From the NCBI GenBank assembly GCA_902363135.1, contig CABIZF010000004.1:62001-126000 (forward strand): 64,000 nt of DNA, read 5' to 3'. Source of the DNA: Lachnospiraceae bacterium (GTDB lineage: Bacteria > Bacillota > Clostridia > Lachnospirales > Lachnospiraceae). The translations under genes and the position numbers were made by a program. A model generated the notes under the pieces. It was given only the letters and a program-made list of their open reading frames with translations. It was not told where the DNA came from and did not search any database. Positions within the stretch are counted from its first letter, which is position 1, and every line of letters begins with the position of its first letter. Below, piece by piece: positions 17,375 to 25,235 of this stretch.

Positions 17375-17875
17375 ATGAACAATGTTACTCTGATCGGAAT
17401 GCCCGGTGCCGGAAAAAGTACCGTCGGAATCGTACTCGCAAAAGTATTAGGCTATGATTTTATCGACACAGATCTGCTGATCCAGAAGGAAGAGAACCGC
17501 CTCCTCTGGCAGATTATGCGCGACGAGGGCATTGACGGCTTCAACCGGATCGAAGAGCGCGTCAACAGCCATGTCTGTGCAGACCATTCTGTGATCTCAC
17601 CCGGCGGCAGTGTCATATACAGTGCCCGCTCCATGGAGCATCTGCGCGATATCAGCACGGTCATCTATCTGAAGGTCGACTGCAATACGCTCTCCCGGCG
17701 GCTCGGTGACCTGCGCAAGCGCGGTGTCGTCTTAAAGCCGGGACAGACGCTCGCCACCCTTTACGAGGAACGCACGCCGCTCTATGAAGCCTACGCACAT
17801 CTGACCGTCGACGTCAGCGATACCGATGTACCAGGTGCTGTGGAGCGGATTCAGAAGCTTCTTCTGCTCCACTGA
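17375..17875 (+). CDS. Shikimate kinase-like P-loop protein
   Basis: A 166-aa protein of shikimate-kinase fold. The ATG at 17375 follows AAAGGAAC and gives MNNVTLIGMPGAGKSTVG with a Walker A at residues 9-16. DTD (around residue 32) and SPGGSVIYS match the family's DxD and GGG regions, and the lid/adenine part TLYEERTPLYEAYA fits the C-terminal half. One oddity: the shikimate-binding motif FRxxE reads FNRIEE, with Asn in place of the key Arg, and GGG is GGS. It may be a weak shikimate kinase or act on another substrate. The last 25 bases overlap the convergent MGMT-like gene. Confidence 0.75.
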   Translation: MNNVTLIGMPGAGKSTVGIVLAKVLGYDFIDTDLLIQKEENRLLWQIMRDEGIDGFNRIEERVNSHVCADHSVISPGGSVIYSARSMEHLRDISTVIYLKVDCNTLSRRLGDLRKRGVVLKPGQTLATLYEERTPLYEAYAHLTVDVSDTDVPGAVERIQKLLLLH

Positions 17876-18174
17876 TATTGCTTCAGATCGACGATCCCGT
17901 CGGTCACTTTAATTCCCTCCGCTTCCAGAAGCCCGATCTGGCGGTTCTCTCCCCCAAATGCAAAGGCCGGAGAGACCGCACCGAAGCGGTTCACGACCCG
18001 GTAGCATGGAATTCCATCCGGATCCGGATTGACATGCAGCGCATAGCCGACGACTCTGGAGAGCCGTTTATTTCCCGCAAGCTCCGCGATCTGCCCGTAG
18101 GTCGCGACCTTCCCGTACGGGATCTGCCGCACGATGTCATAAATCTGTGTAAATGTATTACTTTTTTGTTCCAT
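17851..18174 (-). CDS. MGMT family (methyltransferase-like) DNA-binding protein
   Basis: A 107-aa protein equal to the C-terminal domain of O6-alkylguanine-DNA alkyltransferase, without the N-terminal domain. The helix-turn-helix part (GKVATYGQIAELAG) and the active-site loop IPCYRVVNRFG are visible. The acceptor Cys is present, unlike in ATL proteins where it is Trp, but the normal PCHRV reads PCYRV, so methyl-acceptor activity is uncertain. It likely recognises alkylated guanine. It ends inside the convergent shikimate-kinase-like gene. Confidence 0.85.
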   Translation of the reverse strand: MEQKSNTFTQIYDIVRQIPYGKVATYGQIAELAGNKRLSRVVGYALHVNPDPDGIPCYRVVNRFGAVSPAFAFGGENRQIGLLEAEGIKVTDGIVDLKQYQWSRRSF

Positions 18175-18239
18175 GCAGGCTTTCTCCTTCTCTTATCGTT
18201 TCTTATCCTATCTTATCTTTTCTTATCTTAGCTTCCCTT

Positions 18240-18268
18240 ATTTTACCCTGTTTTTCCCGGCTGTTAAA
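18240..18268 (-). promoter_or_regulatory. Promoter of the MGMT-like gene
   Basis: Minus-strand TTTAAC (18268-18263) and TAAAAT (18245-18240) are 17 bp apart. Confidence 0.5.
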
Positions 18269-18284
18269 GGGGATATTTTTACCG

Positions 18285-18480
18285 CTTATTGCCTCACGCA
18301 ATTGAACGCAGATAAGCATTCCCTCGCTTCAAGTGCGCGGAGCACTAAGCGGCGGGTGAGGGGGATGCTTATGTCAGTGGGAGTTGAAAGCTCCCACTGA
18401 CAGATCGCGAAGCGACTGCGTTCATGAGCAAGTAGCGAAGCGGATTGCGAATTTCCGCTTTACCGCAGATAAGCATTCCC
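18285..18480 (-). repeat. Composite interspersed repeat (modules B', C and A), inverted copy
   Basis: Read on the minus strand this segment holds module A (about 18402-18465), the C hairpin (18372-18403: GTCAGTGGGAG / CTCCCACTGAC) and the B' tail (18303-18371). The composite at 55948-56155 has the same order and near-identical sequence in the opposite orientation. It fills most of the gap between the MGMT-like gene and dinB. Confidence 0.8.
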
Positions 18481-18492
18481 CCTCTCCCGCCC

Positions 18493-18521
18493 TTGCCTTC
18501 TCCTTTCTCCAGTGCTATACT
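18493..18521 (+). promoter_or_regulatory. Promoter of dinB
   Basis: TTGCCT (18493-18498) and TATACT (18516-18521) are 17 bp apart, about 45 nt before the ATG. No clear LexA box is seen. Confidence 0.55.
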
Positions 18522-18565
18522 AAGTACAAACATACATTCGGATTCTGAAAACAGGAGGAACGCCT

Positions 18566-19849
18566 ATGTCTATCATTTTCCACATCGACGTCAATTCCGC
18601 CTTTTTAAGCTGGACTGCCTCCAGGCGACTGCAAGAGGATCCTGCATCTGTGGATCTGCGCACGATCCCGTCCATCATCGGTGGCGATGAAAAGCAGCGG
18701 CACGGTGTCGTCCTCGCCAAGTCCATTCCCGCCAAGCGCTATGGTATCCATACCGGCGAACCGGTCGCGACCGCCCTGCGGAAATGTCCGTTTCTTACGC
18801 TGGTTCCTCCGGATCATGCACTTTACCGTACACGCAGTCGGGAACTGATGACACTTTTGCACACCTACACCTCTGACATTGAGCAGGTATCGATCGACGA
18901 ATGCTACCTTTTCTACACACCGATCAGCTACCGTTTTCCTTCCCCGGAGGCAGCAGCACGTCAGATCGCAGATGCGGTGCGGAATACCCTTGGCTTTACC
19001 GTCAACGTCGGCATCGCAGAGAACAAGCTGCTTGCAAAGATGGCGAGTGATTTTGAAAAGCCGGATCGCGTACACACGCTCTACCGGGATGAGATTCCGG
19101 TCAAAATGTGGCCGCTCTCGGTCCACGAGCTCTTTATGGTCGGACGAAAGAGTGCCTCCCGTCTGGAGGAGCTCGGCATCCATACAATCGGAGAGCTGGC
19201 GCACTCGGACCGTGCTTTTCTTCAGACGCATTTCAAAAGCCACGGCATTCTCATGTGGGAGTACGCAAACGGCATCGATCATTCCGCTGTACACTCGGAT
19301 ACCACAAAGGCTAAATGCATCGGGAATTCCACGACGCTCGCAAGCGATGTCACCACCCGGTCAGAAGCATTTGAAGTCCTGCTCTCCCTCTCCGAGGAGG
19401 TCGCCGCACGGTTGCGCAAGGCCGGACAGCTCGCCTCCACGGTCACGGTTGAAGTGAAATACAGTGACTTTCACACTGCTTCCCGCCAGATGCAGACTCT
19501 CTCACCGATTGCGACGACCGATGCACTCTACGACTGTGCCTGTCAGCTGTTTAACGCCCTGTGGAACGGCAGTCCGATCCGGCTGCTCGGCGTACGCACA
19601 AGCCGTCTGCAATCGGAGCAGGATCCGATCCAGCTCTCCTTGTTCGATCTGAACTTTTCGCTTGCCAACGTCTCTCCGTCAGATGTCTCGTCTTCCTTTG
19701 ACCTCCCTGCAAAAAAGCCAGATCTGGACAAGCAGCGAAAGCTCGATGCGGCGATGGATCAGATCCGTCAGCGGTTCGGAAAAGATGCCATCATGCGCGG
19801 TTCACACCTTGCACGGCCTGTGTCCCGCACCGATCCGTCCGACTCATGA
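18566..19849 (+). CDS. dinB: Y-family DNA polymerase IV (DinB type)
   Basis: A 427-aa translesion polymerase that can bypass damaged template bases. The first catalytic motif is IIFHIDVNSAFLSWTA and the second is QVSIDECYL, giving the Asp/Asp-Glu metal-binding set. Residues RYGIHTGEPVATALRKCP and FTVNVGIAENKLLAKMASD belong to the palm and fingers. The C-terminal part contains IQLSLFDL, which matches the QLxLF-type beta-clamp motif. The ribosome site is AGGAGGA. It is transcribed alone. Confidence 0.93.
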   Translation: MSIIFHIDVNSAFLSWTASRRLQEDPASVDLRTIPSIIGGDEKQRHGVVLAKSIPAKRYGIHTGEPVATALRKCPFLTLVPPDHALYRTRSRELMTLLHTYTSDIEQVSIDECYLFYTPISYRFPSPEAAARQIADAVRNTLGFTVNVGIAENKLLAKMASDFEKPDRVHTLYRDEIPVKMWPLSVHELFMVGRKSASRLEELGIHTIGELAHSDRAFLQTHFKSHGILMWEYANGIDHSAVHSDTTKAKCIGNSTTLASDVTTRSEAFEVLLSLSEEVAARLRKAGQLASTVTVEVKYSDFHTASRQMQTLSPIATTDALYDCACQLFNALWNGSPIRLLGVRTSRLQSEQDPIQLSLFDLNFSLANVSPSDVSSSFDLPAKKPDLDKQRKLDAAMDQIRQRFGKDAIMRGSHLARPVSRTDPSDS

Positions 19850-19928
19850 ATATCCGCATGCCCGTTCCCCGACAGCATATGACCGACCGACACGGATTTA
19901 CTTTCCTTCACGAATCTCCTTTTTCCGC

Positions 19929-19957
19929 TTGACACACGGTAAAACGGGGCGTAAACT
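19929..19957 (+). promoter_or_regulatory. Promoter of the branched-chain aminotransferase gene
   Basis: TTGACA (19929-19934) and TAAACT (19952-19957) are 17 bp apart, 32 nt before the start codon. The leader is too short for a T-box. Confidence 0.8.
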
Positions 19958-19988
19958 AAGCATAATTGTAAAAAAAGGAGTGTTTATT

Positions 19989-21014
19989 ATGGAAAAAAAG
20001 AATATTGACTGGTCTAACATCGGATTCGGCTACATCCCGACAGACAAGCGTTTTGTTTCAAATTACAAAAACGGCGCATGGGATGAGGGCACTCTGACCT
20101 CTGATGCTACTGTTACCATTTCCGAGTGTGCAGGCGTCCTGCAGTATGCACAGACCTGCTTCGAGGGAATGAAGGCGTACACGACCGAGGACGGCCGCAT
20201 CGTTACCTTCCGCCCGGACCTGAACGCAGCCCGTATGGTGAGCTCCTGTGAAAGATTGGAGATGCCGGTATTCCCGGAGGACCGTTTTGTACAGGCGGTC
20301 GTTGATACCGTAAAGGCAAATGAAGCATATGTTCCGCCTTACGGATCAGGCGCTACGCTCTATATCCGTCCGTACATGTTCGGAAGCGACGCAGTCATCG
20401 GTGTAAAGCCGGCGAATGAGTACCAGTTCCGTGTGTTTGTCACTCCGGTAGGCCCGTACTTCAAAGGCGGCGTAAAGCCGATCACGATCCGTGTCTGCGA
20501 CTACGACCGCGCAGCACCTCATGGCACCGGTCACATCAAGGCCGGCCTGAACTACGCGATGAGCCTGTACGCGATCATGGATGCGCACCGTCAGGGTTAT
20601 GATGAAAATATGTACCTCGACGCAGCGACCAGAACGAAGGTCGAGGAGACCGGCGGAGCGAACTTCCTGTTCGTCACAAAGGACAATAAGGTCGTTACCC
20701 CGAAGTCCAACAGCATCCTGCCGTCCATCACCCGTCGTTCTCTGCTCGTCGTAGCAAAGGATTACCTCGGACTGGATGTCGAGGAGCGCGAGGTTTACTT
20801 CGATGAGGTAAAGGATTTCGCAGAGTGTGGCCTTTGCGGTACCGCAGCTGTCATCTCTCCGGTCGGCAAGATCGTGGATCATGGCAATGAGATCTGCTTC
20901 CCGAGCGGCATGACCGAGATGGGACCGATCACAAAGAAGCTGTATGAGACACTGACCGGCATCCAGATGGGCCGCATTGAGGCTCCGAAGGGCTGGATCA
21001 AGGTAATTGAGTAA
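19989..21014 (+). CDS. ilvE: Branched-chain-amino-acid aminotransferase
   Basis: A 341-aa PLP enzyme of fold type IV that interconverts Leu/Ile/Val and their 2-oxo acids with 2-oxoglutarate as partner. The ATG at 19989 follows AAAAGGAG; a longer open frame upstream overlaps dinB and is not used. The PLP lysine is in HIKAGLNYAMSL. The loop GTGHIKAG and VEETGGANFLFVT, and the phosphate-binding region SILPSITRRSLL, are typical of class IV branched-chain enzymes. It is monocistronic with its own terminator. Confidence 0.94.
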   Translation: MEKKNIDWSNIGFGYIPTDKRFVSNYKNGAWDEGTLTSDATVTISECAGVLQYAQTCFEGMKAYTTEDGRIVTFRPDLNAARMVSSCERLEMPVFPEDRFVQAVVDTVKANEAYVPPYGSGATLYIRPYMFGSDAVIGVKPANEYQFRVFVTPVGPYFKGGVKPITIRVCDYDRAAPHGTGHIKAGLNYAMSLYAIMDAHRQGYDENMYLDAATRTKVEETGGANFLFVTKDNKVVTPKSNSILPSITRRSLLVVAKDYLGLDVEEREVYFDEVKDFAECGLCGTAAVISPVGKIVDHGNEICFPSGMTEMGPITKKLYETLTGIQMGRIEAPKGWIKVIE

Positions 21015-21024
21015 GTTCTGATTT

Positions 21025-21123
21025 GTAAAGCGGACATTCGCAATCCATCCCTGCAGCTCTGCTGACAGGGCCTAGCTTCGCTACTTGCTCATGAACGCGG
21101 TCGCTTCGCGACCTGCGTTCACA
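21025..21123 (+). repeat. Interspersed repeat module A, full copy
   Basis: Begins GTAAAGCGGACATTCGCAAT and continues through CCTGCAGCTCTGCTGACAGG, TAGCTTCGCTACTTGCTCA and GTCGCTTCGCGAC. Several short inverted pairs are present (TAGCTTCGCTA and GTCGCTTCGCGAC). It lies between the ilvE stop and its terminator. Confidence 0.85.
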
Positions 21124-21133
21124 CTATATATGC

Positions 21134-21178
21134 AACCCCTGGGAATACCTGATCTGATATTCCCAGGGGTTGTTATTT
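21134..21178 (+). terminator. Terminator after ilvE
   Basis: A perfect 14-bp stem, AACCCCTGGGAATA and TATTCCCAGGGGTT, followed by GTTATTT on the plus strand. Confidence 0.8.
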
Positions 21179-21251
21179 CTCATCATGCTATTCATTTATT
21201 GTTATCCGCACAGGCCTACGGCTCTGCCAATAAACCGGAAGCTTTTATCAT

Positions 21252-22778
21252 TTATCTTCCTATCTGCCGCAGCCGCTCCTCAATGCTCTGGCTCGCATCA
21301 TCCAGCAGCAGCTGCTTATTATACCGGTAATAGCGCTCGCACTCATGCTCTCCGAGGAATTTCACACTATAATAATCGCTGTTCAGCTCGGTGATAAAAA
21401 TGACCATCTCCTGTCCGCCGCCATAGGCTTCTTCCACAAAATCAAAGGCATGCTCCAGCATAGCAAGCGCCTCCGTCTCCTGCGCATCCAGCGCATCCTG
21501 TGCCTCATTGAACCAGCTGCGAATGCAGGCAAACGCTCCCTCTGCCGTCGCTGCTTCTCTTTCATCCAAAGCAAGCAGTCGGCTGGCATAATGCTCCAGT
21601 GTCTCTTGCACCGCCCGGTAAATATGATCCTCCCTGCGGGTCAGAAGCTCCGCACGATGCTTTGCCTCATATTCCCCGGCAAACGCTTCCACTGCCGCCT
21701 GTACCTTGCACTGCGGCTCTGTCACTGCCTCCCCCTCAAGCAGCTGCATACGCAGCTTCTTCAGCTCGCCGAAGAGCAGCTCCAGCTCCGCCCGTTTCTG
21801 AAATATCGTTGCAAATGCTCTTCTGCACCTAGCCAGCAGCAGACTGAGCACACTCAGCCGTTCATCAAACGACGCATTTCCTGCTTTTTTCAGAAGCAGC
21901 GGATCGATCTTGCCCTGCAGCACCGCATCCAGCTGATAATCCATCTGATATTTATAATACAGCTCCAGATAGTTTGCAAAATCTTTGGCGATCTTTTCAT
22001 GCTGAATATACTGCACGACCACATCCCGATCCATATTTTTTTGCAGCTGCTCATAGACATAAAGCATCTGCGAGAGATCCTCCCAGCCTCGCGGTGTGGC
22101 AAATTTTCTGCCGTCGACCGTCGTCTCCATCCGGTAAAAATTCGTCGTCCGCGTCGTCAGATAGGCAATGACTGCCGGATGCAGCTGATTCTGTACCGCA
22201 TATTCCTTCCATACTGCGAAGTCCGGCTCCACCTCGATTTTTTTCACACGGTCCATCGTGACGACATCGAACTCCCGGACAGATTTATTATACTCCGGCG
22301 GATTTCCTGCTGCCACGATCACCCAGCCCTGCGGAATCGCATGATTTCCGAACATCTTGCACTGCAGAAACTGCAGCATTGCCGGAGCGAGCGTCTCAGA
22401 CACGCAGTTGATCTCATCGATAAAGAGAATGCCCTCCGAAAGTCCGGTCTGCTCCATTTTATTATAGATCGACGCGACAATCTCGCTCATCGTATATTCC
22501 GTAACGGCGTATTCCTTTCCGCCGTACTCATGCTTCGAGATAAACGGCAGACCGATCGCACTCTGCCTCGTATGGTGCGTGATCGTATAGGCCACGAGCC
22601 CGATGCCGCACTCCTTTGCGATCTGCTCCATGATCTGCGTCTTGCCAATACCCGGCGCGCCGAGCAGCAGCACCGGCCGCTGCCGGATCTGTGGAATCAC
22701 ATAAGTCCCGTATTCATCCTTCAAAAGATATGCCTCGATCGCATCCTTGATCTCCTGCTTTGCACGCTTAATATTCAT
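21252..22778 (-). CDS. MoxR-like AAA+ ATPase (partner of VWA protein)
   Basis: A 508-aa ATPase. The AAA+ core covers about the first 260 residues: Walker A LLGAPGIGKTQIM near residue 36, Walker B ILFIDEINCV near 118, sensor 1 VIVAAGNPPEY and the arginine-finger region MDRVKKIEVEPD. The remaining half is mostly helical and charged, a probable oligomerisation or substrate domain. MoxR ATPases act with VWA-domain proteins as chaperones that remodel or load metal cofactors into target complexes. The start overlaps the end of the upstream VWA gene by 11 nt, so the two are translationally coupled. The substrate is unknown. Confidence 0.85.
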   Translation of the reverse strand: MNIKRAKQEIKDAIEAYLLKDEYGTYVIPQIRQRPVLLLGAPGIGKTQIMEQIAKECGIGLVAYTITHHTRQSAIGLPFISKHEYGGKEYAVTEYTMSEIVASIYNKMEQTGLSEGILFIDEINCVSETLAPAMLQFLQCKMFGNHAIPQGWVIVAAGNPPEYNKSVREFDVVTMDRVKKIEVEPDFAVWKEYAVQNQLHPAVIAYLTTRTTNFYRMETTVDGRKFATPRGWEDLSQMLYVYEQLQKNMDRDVVVQYIQHEKIAKDFANYLELYYKYQMDYQLDAVLQGKIDPLLLKKAGNASFDERLSVLSLLLARCRRAFATIFQKRAELELLFGELKKLRMQLLEGEAVTEPQCKVQAAVEAFAGEYEAKHRAELLTRREDHIYRAVQETLEHYASRLLALDEREAATAEGAFACIRSWFNEAQDALDAQETEALAMLEHAFDFVEEAYGGGQEMVIFITELNSDYYSVKFLGEHECERYYRYNKQLLLDDASQSIEERLRQIGR

Positions 22779-24105
22779 CCTCTTGTCTCCTCTCCAGATC
22801 CTCTTCCTCCAGGATCAGCTTGATCGCCCACGGCGGCACATCCACATCCCGGTAGTCCTCCTTCAGAAAGACAAATGCCGTCTCATACGGCGGCTTCTTT
22901 ACCGGAAATGTCCCATAGCCATCTGTAAAATAAATGAGTCCCCGCAGCCGCGTAAATGCCTTTCTCGCCAGCAGCTCCTGCACATAGGCGAATGCCGGAC
23001 GGAAATCGGTACCGCCAAAGCCCCTTACCGTAAAATGCCGCATGTAATCATCAAATTCCTTTTTACTGCGGATCACAACATCTTCCTGTACCTTGTCATC
23101 ACACTGAATGATATGGATGTGCAGCCGCCTGAAAAAGCTCTCCGACTCCTGCAAAATTGCACACGTCTGCTCCAAAAAGCTTTTGATCAGCTCGCCCTTG
23201 CACGACATCGAGGTATCGACCACAATAACAAAGTCCTCGATTTTCTGCTGCTCCTTCGTCTCAAGCGGTTCGATCAGCGGCATGTTGCCATAGAGCTCCA
23301 TTCCATAATTGTAAAAAATATAATCAAAGGAATCCAGGTCGACCTGCATTTCCTCCTTCAGCACACAGAACTTCCGCAAAAACTCCCGATAGTCATAGCG
23401 CTGCCGACTCTCGGCCGCGATCTCCTCCTCCAGGCTTCGCACATCATCCGCCGCTTCTTTGGAAAATGTCTCGATCTCCGTCTGCATCCGGTCTCTGATA
23501 TCATCCCATCGCTGCTTCTGCGGCTGCGGCATGTTTGGGTTCTTCTGTGATTCCTCTTCCCAGTGGCTGTGGTCATCGACCCGGAATTCCCGTACGAGCT
23601 GCTCAAAGCGCATCGTCTGCGGATGCTCCAGGCAAAGCTCCCGGTACACCTTTTGTGCCGTCACGGTTCCTCCTGCCTCCTTCAGCTTCCGGTAATACTC
23701 CCGCCGCAGCATCGTCTTTGGCACATGCACGGCCCGCAGCTGCAGCCCGTCGATCACGTATTCCACCGCGATGTCACAGGCCAGATTCCAGTACTGCTCA
23801 TCCCGCTCCTTCCGGATCCACAGATGCCCGAAGAGGCAGTGCAGCAGGCTGTGCAGATAGGCCCGCGCCACCCGCACCCTTCCGGTACGGAAAAGATCAG
23901 CAAGCGCATCCGGATGAAAATATAAATGCACCCCATCCGTGCCGATCGAACGGATCTGCCCGTCCGGCACAAACTGTAAAGAGGAAAGTGCCACATCCAG
24001 AAACCGCATATTCAGGTAGAGCTCATTGCGCGCCACCCGCAGAATTTCCATCCCGATCCCGATAAAGTCGAGCTGCTGCTCATCGCTTGCATATATTGGA
24101 TTCAT
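22768..24105 (-). CDS. VWA-like protein with N-terminal putative metallopeptidase domain (DUF2201 type)
   Basis: A 445-aa protein. The N-terminal part has LHSLLHCLFGHLW (residues ~86-98), a HxxxHxxxGH-like zinc motif, followed by NLACDIAVEYVID, matching the putative metallopeptidase domain found with VWA-like domains. The C-terminal half is a VWA-like fold with FVIVVDTSMSCKG in place of a strict DxSxS, and GFGGTDFRPAF as the second metal-site segment. It overlaps the MoxR gene by 11 nt. It is probably the partner that docks on the ATPase ring. The ribosome site is AGAGGCGG. Confidence 0.83.
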   Translation of the reverse strand: MNPIYASDEQQLDFIGIGMEILRVARNELYLNMRFLDVALSSLQFVPDGQIRSIGTDGVHLYFHPDALADLFRTGRVRVARAYLHSLLHCLFGHLWIRKERDEQYWNLACDIAVEYVIDGLQLRAVHVPKTMLRREYYRKLKEAGGTVTAQKVYRELCLEHPQTMRFEQLVREFRVDDHSHWEEESQKNPNMPQPQKQRWDDIRDRMQTEIETFSKEAADDVRSLEEEIAAESRQRYDYREFLRKFCVLKEEMQVDLDSFDYIFYNYGMELYGNMPLIEPLETKEQQKIEDFVIVVDTSMSCKGELIKSFLEQTCAILQESESFFRRLHIHIIQCDDKVQEDVVIRSKKEFDDYMRHFTVRGFGGTDFRPAFAYVQELLARKAFTRLRGLIYFTDGYGTFPVKKPPYETAFVFLKEDYRDVDVPPWAIKLILEEEDLERRQEDEY

Positions 24106-24147
24106 GTAACCGCCTCTTTTCCTTCCGAACCATTATGATCTTCCTCT

Positions 24148-25209
24148 TTATAGCTCAAATCTTCTCTTCACTTCCGGCTTCTTCCCATGCACATGCCGGT
24201 ACTCCATCGCATACCCAAGCGCTTCTGCAAAGCCGGCACGCCCGGCACGCTCTGTCAGTGCATCCAGGAAGGCCAGAACTGCCGGCTCATGCCCTAAGCC
24301 CGGACCTTCGCAGTACCAGCGAATGCCGTCCATATCCCGAAGCTCGGTAAAATATGCTGCAAACAGCTGTGGATTTTCGCGCAGATATGTCTCATACTGC
24401 TCCCTGGCCTGCCTGCCGAGGGCGTGTGGAAACCGCAGCCGCCCACAAACAAGCCGCACCAGCAGACGCTCCGGCTCCTGCGCCACCGCATACGGAAACA
24501 GCCGGTCATACTGAGTAAAGTCCATCCTCCGCCCCTCAAAGCAGTTCCGATAACGCATCCCGGAGCCGTGCACATGCGTCTCCAGAATCCGTGCCGGGGT
24601 GTTTTCCACACCCTCCTCATAGAACTCCGGATACATTAGTTCTGCTATCTGCTGTGATGTATCATTCCACCGGACATGAAGCGCCTCATGCACCTCATCG
24701 AGCATATCCTTCAAAGTCGAAGTCCCGGACGCATCGGTTGTAAGTACTACCTCGCAGATGTGATGACAACCGGTAAACACACCGGTTCCCCAGTCTGCAA
24801 GCTGTCCGGTAAACGTCAGCTTCCGCAGATGATCACAGTTGTAAAGGCAGTATCTTCCGACCCGCACAATGCTCCCAGGCAGTTCCAGCTCCTCCAGCTG
24901 TTCTCCGCAAAGCGCCGGGATCTGCGCCTGCCGCAGCCTCTGATAGCGCTGGTGCGACGTCAGTACCTCATCCTCCTCCGGCACGAGCATCGACCGGCCA
25001 AGCTGAAGCCTCCCTGCTGCCAGCTCCTGTTCGAGCTGCTGCTGGTCCATATGTGCAGAAAACGCATACGGCGCCAGCTCTGTGACCGGTAGCCCGTCGA
25101 TCATCCCCGGCACCGTCGCTTTCGTATCACGAGAAAAACAGCGCCGGATGACTGCGCTGTTTCCCTTTCTTTCATATGCAAATGCCTGTATTTCTTCTGA
25201 TCCGTCCAT
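24148..25209 (-). CDS. Leucine-rich-repeat (BspA-like) protein associated with MoxR-VWA
   Basis: A 353-aa cytosolic protein with no signal peptide. Two LRR_5-type units are visible: KATVPGMIDGLPVTELAPYA near residue 33, and LELPGSIVRVGRYCLYNCDH then LRKLTF near residue 110. The C-terminal half (RLFPYAVAQEPERLLVRLVC...) is helical and not recognised. The second ATG (25209) is chosen because GGAGG lies 6 nt upstream; the first ATG sits too close. The gene starts 26 nt after lysC and is followed by VWA and MoxR genes, so it may read from the lysC promoter. It is probably an adaptor or substrate receptor of the system, by context only. Confidence 0.7.
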   Translation of the reverse strand: MDGSEEIQAFAYERKGNSAVIRRCFSRDTKATVPGMIDGLPVTELAPYAFSAHMDQQQLEQELAAGRLQLGRSMLVPEEDEVLTSHQRYQRLRQAQIPALCGEQLEELELPGSIVRVGRYCLYNCDHLRKLTFTGQLADWGTGVFTGCHHICEVVLTTDASGTSTLKDMLDEVHEALHVRWNDTSQQIAELMYPEFYEEGVENTPARILETHVHGSGMRYRNCFEGRRMDFTQYDRLFPYAVAQEPERLLVRLVCGRLRFPHALGRQAREQYETYLRENPQLFAAYFTELRDMDGIRWYCEGPGLGHEPAVLAFLDALTERAGRAGFAEALGYAMEYRHVHGKKPEVKRRFEL

Positions 25210-25235
25210 TTTCATCCTCCGGTTACAGCCGCTCC

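Noticed and set aside
18878..18900. dinB region as a LexA-regulated SOS gene
   Set aside because: No GAACN4GTTC or GAACAN4TGTTC-type box was found near the dinB promoter.
21345..22823. 492-aa plus-strand ORF opposite the MoxR gene (and 22747-23550)
   Set aside because: Antisense to coupled MoxR and VWA genes with recognised motifs; no promoter or ribosome site.
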